Below are positions 1 to 7,381 of a DNA stretch of 64,000 nucleotides, one piece after another. Both the position numbers and the translations under genes were made by a program. How positions within the stretch are numbered: the stretch's first letter is position 1; the number at the start of each line of letters is the position of its first letter. This stretch comes from Kiritimatiellia bacterium (GTDB taxonomy: Bacteria; Verrucomicrobiota; Kiritimatiellia; RFP12; UBA1067). The notes beneath the pieces are model-generated. The model saw nothing but the letters and a program-made list of their open reading frames with translations, made no database searches and had not been told where the DNA came from. The stretch is taken from the NCBI GenBank assembly GCA_017447805.1, contig JAFSMR010000046.1:1-64000 (forward strand), given 5' to 3'.

Positions 1-102
1 AATCCGCTCCCAGTGGGGAGAAAAAACAGATCCAACCAAATAAATCGCGATTCGCAGGATACATCCTCGACAATTGCCAAAAATTATCAAATAAACTTCC
101 GT

Positions 103-1305
103 TTACTTCCAGAACTTGCGTTTAGTTCTAGACACAACGAATTTTTCAATCATCTCCGGCGGTGGCAGAAGGTGCTTGAAGTCGTCAGATGCCTTAATAT
201 TTGCCTCTACGATGTTTCTGAGAATGAACTCGTTTATGAGATTCGTTTCATCCTGCTGCTTGACAAAATTGATGAAATCCTCGAGTTTCGGCTCTTCTGT
301 AGGCGCATCGACCTTGATTAGAATATGGCTTGCGCGGCACTTTTCAGGCTCGGCGGGAGAATTTTCTGTCGCTTCCTTGGCAGGAATCTTATCGGTCGTC
401 ATTATCAAATGATAGCCGAATTGGGTCTTTACAGGACCGGAAATTTCGCCGACATTCTGTGCAAAAGCGACTTCTTCAAACTCCTTGACCATTACACCGC
501 GAGTAAACACATCGAGGTCGCCACCCTTCCTTGAAGATGGGCAATTCGACTTTTCCTTCGCGATTTCAGCAAACTTTGCCGCCCTTTCAGCTTCCGGGAC
601 AGCGTCAATTTCCGCCTTGATAGCTTCAATTATCTTCTTTGCTTCTTCAAAATCAGCGGCGCCCTTTTCTTTCGCTTGGTTATAGCGTGCGAGCAAGAGC
701 TGCGCCTCGACAGTATAATCTTTCGTATTCTTCGCGATTACTTCACCCTTAATCATCTTATCGATCAAGACGCCATCGCGAAATTCGGCTAGAGCCCTTT
801 CTTTGCCCATTGGGCTTTTCTCGGCGGCTTCCTCGATTGAACGAGGCGCGTTAGGACGACCAGCGAGCCCTTTAATCACTTCTTCTTCCTTCGCCTTGAC
901 TTCCTCGTCTGTTACGCTGTAGCCGAGTTCTTTCGCCTTCTTGCCGAGTACATTGGAGACGATGAACGATTTTGCGAGCTGATTTGCGATTTGCTGAGCG
1001 GCATATTCTTTTTGCGCTTCAGGAACCTTTTCCTCAGCGAAGATTTTTGCGACTGCCTTATCTATATCGCTACGATTAAGAGTAGCTTCGCCGATTGTGA
1101 GAACTGCTTCATCAGCCTCGGGGGATGGCGCAACATCGCTCGCCGGTGCTACCTCCGGCGCGGCCTCGGACGCTGGCGCGACTTCTACCTGAGCTGGTGC
1201 ACTTTCATCGGCCGCTTGAGGCTGCACTTCATTCTTGGAGCAACCTGCAATCGCTGCTGCCGAGGCAATTAAACTTGCGCATATTACATATTTCGTATTA
1301 GCCAT
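103..1305 (-). CDS. Parvulin-type peptidyl-prolyl isomerase lipoprotein
   Basis: Probable periplasmic, lipid-anchored chaperone that isomerises proline bonds in exported proteins. The 400-residue product starts with a hydrophobic signal and lipobox (AAIAGC, Cys about 22), then an Ala/Pro/Glu-rich linker and a SurA/PrsA-like helical region (about 70-190). Next come parvulin landmarks: EKSNCPSSRKGGDLDVF, FEEVAFAQNVGEIS and QFGYHLI. Oddly, the classic first parvulin strand (RASHILIK) lies after these, near residue 317, while the usual place holds a weak EAQLLLARY strand. The fold may be rearranged, or a second, incomplete domain may follow. An AAGGAG ribosome site 6-7 nt upstream fixes the ATG. 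It is the last gene of the CPBP-mtaB-recO operon, 12 nt after recO. Confidence 0.85.
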   Translation of the reverse strand: MANTKYVICASLIASAAAIAGCSKNEVQPQAADESAPAQVEVAPASEAAPEVAPASDVAPSPEADEAVLTIGEATLNRSDIDKAVAKIFAEEKVPEAQKEYAAQQIANQLAKSFIVSNVLGKKAKELGYSVTDEEVKAKEEEVIKGLAGRPNAPRSIEEAAEKSPMGKERALAEFRDGVLIDKMIKGEVIAKNTKDYTVEAQLLLARYNQAKEKGAADFEEAKKIIEAIKAEIDAVPEAERAAKFAEIAKEKSNCPSSRKGGDLDVFTRGVMVKEFEEVAFAQNVGEISGPVKTQFGYHLIMTTDKIPAKEATENSPAEPEKCRASHILIKVDAPTEEPKLEDFINFVKQQDETNLINEFILRNIVEANIKASDDFKHLLPPPEMIEKFVVSRTKRKFWK

Positions 1306-1317
1306 TATCTTTCTCCT

Positions 1318-2016
1318 TTAGTAATTAAATTTTGATATCAACTGCAGAACCTGACGTCTTCCTTCAACGCCATTATCCACATGGAACTGATAGAATACAC
1401 CAATTACCCTTGCCGCGTCAAGGAGGAAGGCTATATTTTTTTCTCTCAGCGGCGCTTGCAGGGTTCGTGCGACATCTCGTAAAACGGGTATTTTTCTCTC
1501 TCCCCGCAAGTAAAAAGCGCCTTCACCCCCCGAAATTTCCGGTGAAATTCCAGCTAAATCCAATATCTTCATCTCGAAATCCACGAGTAAAGCTAGCGGG
1601 TTTATGCGATTTTCAGCATCTTTTTGCAAATTATCTACAAGTGCGTCAAGGGATGAACCTAAAAGCGAATACCAACTTGCGGCATCTGGTCCGTTAGGGC
1701 ATATCAGCTCGACTAGTCTACGGAATCTATCCGCAAGAGCGAGAGATGGAAGATCTTCACGCAACTCGGGTCTTAGGGAGGTCGGCCACGATTCTTTGAG
1801 CGTGCGAAGCTCGCCTAAGCCCCGCGCGTAATATACGATTTCGCAAGAATAATTCAAATCATACTGTCCGAGGAATGCGCTTTTGGGTCTTACGGCCCCC
1901 TTGACGAGCGTGTTAAGCCGGCCGTGCGGGGTTATCCAAGCAACTACATGGCTAGTTTGCGACCATGGTGAAATCCTAAGGCAAATGCCAGAGCTCTTAA
2001 TCGTTTCTCCAGCCAT
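1318..2016 (-). CDS. recO: DNA repair protein RecO
   Basis: RecO works with RecF/RecR to load RecA onto SSB-coated single-stranded DNA. The 232-residue product has the family layout: an N-terminal OB-fold (about 1-80, with VVAWITPHGRLNTLVKGAVR close to the usual pattern) and a helical C-terminal domain. The zinc-finger cysteines seen in many RecO proteins are not evident; only isolated Cys residues are present. The ATG at 2016 is preferred over the in-frame TTG just before it. The gene overlaps the end of mtaB by 20 nt, so translation is probably coupled. Confidence 0.88.
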   Translation of the reverse strand: MAGETIKSSGICLRISPWSQTSHVVAWITPHGRLNTLVKGAVRPKSAFLGQYDLNYSCEIVYYARGLGELRTLKESWPTSLRPELREDLPSLALADRFRRLVELICPNGPDAASWYSLLGSSLDALVDNLQKDAENRINPLALLVDFEMKILDLAGISPEISGGEGAFYLRGERKIPVLRDVARTLQAPLREKNIAFLLDAARVIGVFYQFHVDNGVEGRRQVLQLISKFNY

Positions 2017-3226
2017 CAAGGGGACTCCCTAAGAGAATATGTTCATTTACCTCTACGACTTTCATGCGAACTAGACTCTTTCGCTTCAAGCCGAGGTTTG
2101 CGGAAATTTTGGAACGCGCTTGACACCAAAGATATTCACTCGTCCAGCCGGCGAGATTCTTTTCGTCTTCAATAATAACTTCCACTACTCTATTGAGAAA
2201 TTTCTTCGCATAATGCGATCTTTCCGTAGAAGCGACCTGCGCGAGCGTTCTCGCTCGCTCGTGCCTGATCTCGCGCGGCACAGAATTCGCGAAAACCGCC
2301 GCAGGGGTGCCAGGTCGTTCAGAATAGGGGAAAATGTGCGCGCGCGAAATCGCGAATCTCTTGAAGAGTGAATTCGTCGTAAGAAATTCAAGCTCTCCTT
2401 CGCCCGGGAAACCCGTCATTAAATCGCAGCCGATTGAAATTAGCGGAATTTTCTTAACTGCTTCTTTTGCGATCGTCTCGACTAATTTGAAAGGATATGG
2501 TCTATTCATCGCCGCAAGGATCGCTGGCGAGCCTGATTGTATCGGCAGATGCAAATATCGGCAGATATTCGGCTTTTCGCACATTAAATCGATTATCTCC
2601 AGAGCGACTTGCGAAGGTTCTACCGAGCCAAGACGAATTCTGCAATTTGCATCAAGTTCAGAAAGCGCTTTCACTAAATCCGCCAGATTCTTGCCATCGG
2701 AGCGATACATCGAAAGATTGCAACCAGTCAGGACGATTTCATGATAGCCTGCTGCGATAAAGCTTCTCGCTTTTTCTAGTACGGCCGCGAAATCCACACT
2801 AACGGACTTTCCTCGAAATTGCGGCACTATGCAAAAGGAGCATGCGCAACTACACCCATCCTGCACCTTGAGATAGGCGCGCGCCGTCCGCATCGGGACG
2901 CTAGCTCCCATATTGCCACCGCCCTCCAGGTGAGTTCTTTTCGCACCTTTTAAAGCGATATCCCTAAGCCAGTGTTCATTGCGCTTTTCCTTGAGGCAAC
3001 CAGTTACGACTATCCTTTTATTAGGATATTTCTCCTTTATGTGGAAAATCAATTTTTCGCAATCATGCTGTGCGCGCGCAGTTACCGAACATCCGCGTAT
3101 TATTATCAAATCAGCATCTTGATGAGAATCCGTCAAGCTCCAGCCACGAGCAAGGAATTGTGCTTCTTGCTCAAGCGCCTCAGAGCGGGAAAGGCGGCAT
3201 CCAAATGTCTCGAAACAAACTTTCAT
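1997..3226 (-). CDS. mtaB: Radical SAM tRNA methylthiotransferase, MtaB type
   Basis: Predicted to add a methylthio group to t6A37 in tRNAs that read ANN codons. The 409-residue product has an N-terminal UPF0004 domain starting KVCFETFGCR, with cluster cysteines in FGCR, RGCSV and TGCLK. The radical SAM motif CxxxCxxC follows within GCSCACSFCIVP, and then a C-terminal TRAM-like region. MiaB (ms2i6A) is the main alternative, but the short N-terminus and sequence style favour MtaB. The start is the ATG at 3226, which forms a 4-bp ATGA overlap with the stop of the upstream CPBP gene. A TTG codon 15 nt further upstream is less likely. Confidence 0.85.
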   Translation of the reverse strand: MKVCFETFGCRLSRSEALEQEAQFLARGWSLTDSHQDADLIIIRGCSVTARAQHDCEKLIFHIKEKYPNKRIVVTGCLKEKRNEHWLRDIALKGAKRTHLEGGGNMGASVPMRTARAYLKVQDGCSCACSFCIVPQFRGKSVSVDFAAVLEKARSFIAAGYHEIVLTGCNLSMYRSDGKNLADLVKALSELDANCRIRLGSVEPSQVALEIIDLMCEKPNICRYLHLPIQSGSPAILAAMNRPYPFKLVETIAKEAVKKIPLISIGCDLMTGFPGEGELEFLTTNSLFKRFAISRAHIFPYSERPGTPAAVFANSVPREIRHERARTLAQVASTERSHYAKKFLNRVVEVIIEDEKNLAGWTSEYLWCQARSKISANLGLKRKSLVRMKVVEVNEHILLGSPLDGWRND

Positions 3227-3798
3227 TTCACGCCACAGCAAAGATACAAGAACATGTTGAGCGAATTGAAAAGGACATGATTAAGAATCGGAGCAAATAT
3301 ACTACGCGCCTTTAGATATGCCCAGCATTGTATAACGCCAAACGCAACTAGTCCAATGAATGCGTTATCCGGGAAGGGACTCGGGCCAAAATAGTGCGCC
3401 GACATAAAGAAGATAGAAGATAAAACCGCTACGCTCCATACTACCAGGCGAGTCGAGTTTCGCGCCTCATACACAGAAATCTTGGTTCCGCCAGGGGCTT
3501 TTAACCAAAGAATAAACCAAGCCGCCCAATTGAACAAGACAACACGAAACAAAATTTCTTCCACGACAGGCATCAGGATCGCCCCGTAGCCGATAAAATA
3601 CACTAGCTTCTTGCCGTGAAGTTTATCCAAAATTTCAAATGCGAGCTGCGGCTTAAGTTCATATCCAAATAGCGACGCCACCTTTGTAGTCAAAACGATA
3701 AGCGCCGAAGTGCTTATATAAGTAATGATAAGCACAAGAGGCGCAAGCTTCAGAATTCGCTGAAACTTTCCTTCATATTGCTGATTTTTCTCACACAT
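3223..3798 (-). CDS. CPBP-family intramembrane metalloprotease
   Basis: Membrane protein of the CAAX-protease/bacteriocin-processing (Abi) family. Within about 191 residues there are several hydrophobic segments. The EExxxR motif appears in PVVEEILFRVVLF, a second motif in SAHYFGPSPFPD, and a third His/Asn motif in PILNHVLFNSLN. These are the three metal-binding and catalytic motifs of the family. The substrate cannot be read from the sequence. The frame stays open further upstream, but that stretch contains the promoter (3860-3888), so the first usable ATG is at 3798. It heads the operon with mtaB, recO and the parvulin lipoprotein, none of which explains its role. Confidence 0.8.
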   Translation of the reverse strand: MCEKNQQYEGKFQRILKLAPLVLIITYISTSALIVLTTKVASLFGYELKPQLAFEILDKLHGKKLVYFIGYGAILMPVVEEILFRVVLFNWAAWFILWLKAPGGTKISVYEARNSTRLVVWSVAVLSSIFFMSAHYFGPSPFPDNAFIGLVAFGVIQCWAYLKARSIFAPILNHVLFNSLNMFLYLCCGVK

Positions 3799-3859
3799 AA
3801 ATTCTATCTCATCCTCGTCACCGAACTTATCTTTTATCCAACTCGGACAAACGCGACAT

Positions 3860-3888
3860 ATTATACCAAATTCCCCTCTCTCGCGCAA
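3860..3888 (-). promoter_or_regulatory. Sigma70-type promoter for the CPBP-mtaB-recO operon
   Basis: Read on the minus strand: TTGCGC, 17-nt spacer, TATAAT, with the extended TGG just before the -10. It is one of five near-identical promoter elements in the window, preceded by a GC-rich block (3889-3900). Confidence 0.85.
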
Positions 3889-3901
3889 GGGCGCGGCGGG
3901 C

Positions 3902-3930
3902 TTGATTTGTGCGACAAAATTTGCTAAAAT
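3902..3930 (+). promoter_or_regulatory. Promoter for fucU
   Basis: TTGATT, 17-nt spacer, TAAAAT on the plus strand, ending 32 nt before the fucU ATG. It diverges from the CPBP promoter, and the two -35 boxes are separated by only 13 nt. Confidence 0.75.
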
Positions 3931-3962
3931 ATGCGGCGTAAACCCGGAAGGAATAATTTATC

Positions 3963-4382
3963 ATGCTTAAAGGTATATCGCCAGTAATATCGCCATCGCT
4001 TCTGAAAATCCTCGCGGAGATGGGTCATGGAGATGAAATAGTAATTTCCGATGCACATTTTCCGGCGCATACTTTCAACAATACTGTAGTTCGCGCCGAT
4101 GGAGTCGCGGCTGAGGCGCTCCTAAAAGGCGTTGCGCCGATTTTCGAGCTAGATTCTTATGCTACCCCTGTAATCATGATGCAGGCAGTGGAGGGCGATT
4201 CGCTCGACCCGAATGTCGAAGCATCATATCGAGCAGCACTCGGCTATAGCGGCAAGATCGAACTCGTGGAGCGCTTTGCCTTTTACGAACGCGCAAAAAA
4301 AGCTTACGCCGTAGTAATAACAGGCCAGACGGCAAAATATGGAAATGTAATCCTGAAAAAAGGCGTCACGCCATTATCGTAA
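3963..4382 (+). CDS. fucU: L-fucose mutarotase / RbsD-FucU family protein
   Basis: Interconverts alpha and beta anomers of a sugar; FucU acts on L-fucose and RbsD on ribopyranose. The 139-residue product matches the usual length and carries the family signatures: [15 protein letters not shown] near the N-terminus (His22 and Asp24 as likely catalytic positions), [10 protein letters not shown], and a C-terminal [16 protein letters not shown] with the sugar-contacting Tyr and Asn. The longer C-terminal part favours FucU over RbsD. A GGAAGG ribosome site lies 11 nt before the ATG. No fucose-catabolism genes are adjacent, so the physiological sugar is uncertain. Confidence 0.85.
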   Translation: MLKGISPVISPSLLKILAEMGHGDEIVISDAHFPAHTFNNTVVRADGVAAEALLKGVAPIFELDSYATPVIMMQAVEGDSLDPNVEASYRAALGYSGKIELVERFAFYERAKKAYAVVITGQTAKYGNVILKKGVTPLS

Positions 4383-4383
4383 A

Positions 4384-4476
4384 ATGACGAAGCAAAAGAA
4401 GAATCTAGTCTTAGCGCTGATGCTTATAGCGTCCTTCTTCGGCGCAGTAGAAAAGTCATTGCCAGCCGCCAACTAG
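4384..4476 (+). pseudogene. Truncated start of a Gx-transporter-like membrane protein
   Basis: A 30-codon reading frame starts 1 nt after the fucU stop. It encodes a charged start, a single hydrophobic stretch (LVLALMLIASFFGAVEKSLP) and then a stop. The pattern of basic start, first helix and a Glu followed by SLP resembles the beginning of Gx-transporter (HepS/ThiW-like) proteins, but the rest of such a protein is missing. The sequence beyond belongs to the convergent methyltransferase gene, whose end overlaps by 4 nt. Most likely a remnant; a genuine 30-residue membrane peptide is possible. Confidence 0.4.
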
Positions 4477-5303
4477 AATTCTGCGCGGCAGAACACGCCG
4501 CTTGGGCATGCGAGGCGCTTGCCTTCGAGGAGCATTTCGCCTGAAACCAGCTTCGCTTTCGGGAAGAGGCGCGAAAGAATATTTTCGGCGGCAATTGGCG
4601 AAAGCCCAGCAGTATGGGAAGAGAAAAGCACAAATAGCGGCTTTGGCGCCAATAGGCTTTTCACTAGCTCAAGGGTTTCTTTCAAATCACGCTCAATTTT
4701 ATACATTTCGCCATTAGCGCCGCGTCCAAACGTCGGCGGGTCGAGGATAATGCCTTCATATTGCCGCTGACGACGAATTTCGCGGCGCATGAATTTATGC
4801 GCGTCATCGACAATCCAGCGGATGGGGTGGTTTTCTAAATTATTCGCTTTCGCGTTTCCCCTCGCCCATTCCACCATGCCTTTGGAAGCATCGAGATGAC
4901 ATACCTCAGCGCCGCCTAGTGCCGCAGCTAAAGTAGAGCCGCCAGAGTAGGCGAATAGGTTCAAGATTCTCGGCGTTTGGCCTCGCGCGACGCTCGCAGC
5001 GCATATTTCACGAATCCAGCGCCATTGTGCTCTTTGTTCGGGGAATATTCCAAGATGGCCAAAATCCGTGCCGGAAAGATTGAACTTGATACCCGCCGTC
5101 TCGATTCGCCATTCTTTGGGCAGATTTCCCCTTCCGTGCCAACGATTACCTTCTTCGCGATCGAAACTCGCGTCGGCGCGCAACCATTCGCTTTGCGGAA
5201 GCTGCGGCGACCAAAGAGCCTGCGAACAAGGGCGCGCGAGGAGATATTTACCAAATCTCTCGAGTTTTCTGCCGTCCCCGGAATCTACAAGCTCGTAATC
5301 CAT
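4473..5303 (-). CDS. Class I SAM-dependent methyltransferase, RlmI/RlmK-like
   Basis: Probably an rRNA methyltransferase. The 276-residue product has a short N-terminal part, then a Rossmann-type domain: motif I in ILNLFAYSGGSTLAAA, the acidic SAM-ribose residue in CHLDASKGMVEWAR, DDAHKF, and motif IV as LDPPTFGRG. The layout (FPEQRAQW just before motif I, and DPPxF) matches the C-terminal catalytic half of RlmI/RlmL-K type enzymes. It lacks the N-terminal PUA/THUMP RNA-binding domains found in full-length RlmI. The target base cannot be fixed from sequence. It starts 3 nt after the solute-binding-protein gene and is cotranscribed with it. Confidence 0.8.
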   Translation of the reverse strand: MDYELVDSGDGRKLERFGKYLLARPCSQALWSPQLPQSEWLRADASFDREEGNRWHGRGNLPKEWRIETAGIKFNLSGTDFGHLGIFPEQRAQWRWIREICAASVARGQTPRILNLFAYSGGSTLAAALGGAEVCHLDASKGMVEWARGNAKANNLENHPIRWIVDDAHKFMRREIRRQRQYEGIILDPPTFGRGANGEMYKIERDLKETLELVKSLLAPKPLFVLFSSHTAGLSPIAAENILSRLFPKAKLVSGEMLLEGKRLACPSGVFCRAEF

Positions 5304-5306
5304 AAA

Positions 5307-7331
5307 TTATTGGTTGCTTTGAGTGCCTTGCTCTTCGCTAGCTACGGCTTCGGAGGCTTGTTCGGCAGGCTGAGGAAGCGCAGCAGGAATTTCCGCTGTA
5401 CATGCTTCTTCCTGCGCCGAGGGAAGAGTAGAATTTGAAATAGCGCGAAACGCAGCATCGAATTCCACGGTTTCTTCGACCTTGGGAAGGAATAGCCCAT
5501 TATCCATTGCCTCCTTCAATTCTGCGGCCTTATCTTCATCAAACCACCAATAGGTCAAAATCGCTTCTTCGTTGGAATAGCGCGAAAGCACTGTATCGGG
5601 CATACCAAACTTGTTCCAGTAAAGAAGACGGGTTTCCTTCATATTCCAAAGGAACGCATAGGGCGCTTCTTCTGTAACGAGTTTATCGATCTGCCTATAG
5701 TAGGCATTGCGCTCTTCCATCGTAGTAGTCAGCTTTTCGGCATCAAGTAGCTTATCGACTTCCTCCGATTTGAAGCCGACTGTATTATTGCTCTGCTTGC
5801 GATCGGCTTCAGTCGAGCGCCACATGATTTCCGGCGTTTTGAAGAGGCTGCCACCCCATGATTGCCAAGTCATATCAAAACAGAAACCATCCATATCTCT
5901 CATCCACGCGGCGAAATCCTTTCTCTCGATATGCATATCGATACCTAGCTCCATGAGCGCGGCATTGAATGATGAGAGGAATTTATCTTCGGTCGAAGAA
6001 CGGGAAAGGAAGGTGAATTTGAATTGGCGGCCATCCTTTTCTAGCTTGCCGGTCTTTGGATTCTTCGCAAAGCCAGCTTCTTCGAGGAGCTTTTTCGCGC
6101 CATCGAAATCGTAGAGGTAGAAAGGATTCTCGCATGGATGCGTATCGTCATAGATATCGCTGAATATGGATTTCTGCAAGAAATATTCATTGAACATCAT
6201 TGTGCGATTCATCATCTCGCGGTCGACTAGTTTAGCCATCGCGATTCTTACACGCTTATCATCAAAAGGCCATCTGCGCATATTCATCGCAAATCCCTGA
6301 AAGCCCGAAGGCTGATGATTTGCAACGCGCCTCTTTAATATCCAATTCTTCTCGAATTTCTCGCCGTGCGTTTCATTATTCATGATTCGAGCGGTATATA
6401 CGGGATACACATCGATACTGTGCTTCTTCAGAGCTTCAAAAGCGTTTTCGTTATCGATATGATAGCGAATAAGAACATTATCGAAATTGCAGACATTCTT
6501 TCCGCTAGGCCAGTCGCCGCGCCACCAATTTTTATTGCGCGTAAATTGCGTCTCGACCTGCTCTACTACGCGAGTTAAGCTATACGGACCGCTCACCGGC
6601 GCATTCAAGAGGTCGATTTTATTGAAATCTTGTCCTTCGAATGCGTGTTTTGGCATAACATAAATATCACATCCGCACATCATCAAATCGCGCCAATCTT
6701 TCTTCTCGTTGCCCTTCTTGCGGAATAGAAGAGTATAATCATCGAGTATTTCCGGACTCTCGAAGCGTCCGAATATCATCTTCCACGAGCCTGTATCGCT
6801 CATTGGTTCCATTACCGTATCAAAAGTCCACTTCACATCATACGCCGAAACAGGCACGCCATCAGACCACATGGCCCTATCATCGATCTCGAAATAAAAC
6901 TCTGTTCCATCCTCGGAAACCGCCCAGCGCTTCGCTAGGCTTGGTGCGAATTCGAGGGTTTCGGAATCTGTGCCGAGCAAAGTTTCATACATAAGCGAGA
7001 ATGTCATTCTCGTATATGTATTGTTATCGGTGTAGCTATTGAAGCTCTTAGGCGGCATTCCGCCATTGAAGCGAATTGTTCCACCCTTCTTGGCGTTTGG
7101 CGAAGCCACGGGGTCGGGCGTATCGACATAATCGGGCCCAGGTTGCCATTTCAGACCTTCCGGCAAAACGGCGCTATGAACAAGATTAGTCCGCACTTCC
7201 GTTTTTTCCGAAACTTTCTGCACCTTATTGCCGGAAGGCAGTATGCACCACACTACTGCAACAACAACTAATACCGCAACGCAAGAAAGTAGAACTTTCT
7301 TGACGACTTCACTCTTCTTTGCACTCTCCAT
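5307..7331 (-). CDS. ABC-transporter solute-binding protein, family 5 (YejA-like)
   Basis: Binds peptides or oligosaccharides for an ABC importer whose permease and ATPase genes are not nearby. The 674-residue product starts with a basic segment and one membrane helix (KKVLLSCVAVLVVVAVVWCIL), suggesting membrane anchoring rather than release. The family-5 fold follows, from KKGGTIRFNGG through MYETLLG, WSDGVPVSAYDVKWTF, GFQGFAMNMRRWPFDDKRVR and a C-terminal lobe. The phrase QPSGFQGFAMNMR is typical of the YejA branch. The C-terminal 60 residues are Ala/Glu/Pro-rich. The ATG at 7331 is only 7 nt from the -10 box, so the mRNA is probably leaderless and any longer N-terminus would precede the transcript. 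Confidence 0.85.
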   Translation of the reverse strand: MESAKKSEVVKKVLLSCVAVLVVVAVVWCILPSGNKVQKVSEKTEVRTNLVHSAVLPEGLKWQPGPDYVDTPDPVASPNAKKGGTIRFNGGMPPKSFNSYTDNNTYTRMTFSLMYETLLGTDSETLEFAPSLAKRWAVSEDGTEFYFEIDDRAMWSDGVPVSAYDVKWTFDTVMEPMSDTGSWKMIFGRFESPEILDDYTLLFRKKGNEKKDWRDLMMCGCDIYVMPKHAFEGQDFNKIDLLNAPVSGPYSLTRVVEQVETQFTRNKNWWRGDWPSGKNVCNFDNVLIRYHIDNENAFEALKKHSIDVYPVYTARIMNNETHGEKFEKNWILKRRVANHQPSGFQGFAMNMRRWPFDDKRVRIAMAKLVDREMMNRTMMFNEYFLQKSIFSDIYDDTHPCENPFYLYDFDGAKKLLEEAGFAKNPKTGKLEKDGRQFKFTFLSRSSTEDKFLSSFNAALMELGIDMHIERKDFAAWMRDMDGFCFDMTWQSWGGSLFKTPEIMWRSTEADRKQSNNTVGFKSEEVDKLLDAEKLTTTMEERNAYYRQIDKLVTEEAPYAFLWNMKETRLLYWNKFGMPDTVLSRYSNEEAILTYWWFDEDKAAELKEAMDNGLFLPKVEETVEFDAAFRAISNSTLPSAQEEACTAEIPAALPQPAEQASEAVASEEQGTQSNQ

Positions 7332-7338
7332 GGCTAGT

Positions 7339-7367
7339 ATTATACCAAATTTTCCGCCCGCGCGCAA
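7339..7367 (-). promoter_or_regulatory. Promoter for the YejA-like gene (leaderless start)
   Basis: TTGCGC, 17 nt, TATAAT on the minus strand, then 7 nt to the ATG. It is a copy of the repeated promoter element; its GC-rich block (7368-7382) abuts the stop of the C10-peptidase gene and could form a hairpin there. Confidence 0.85.
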
Positions 7368-7381
7368 GGGCGCCGCGGGCT

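Noticed and set aside
1-102. Possible gene start on the minus strand near 64
   Set aside because: Only about 20 codons are visible, the ribosome site is badly spaced, and nothing is recognisable.
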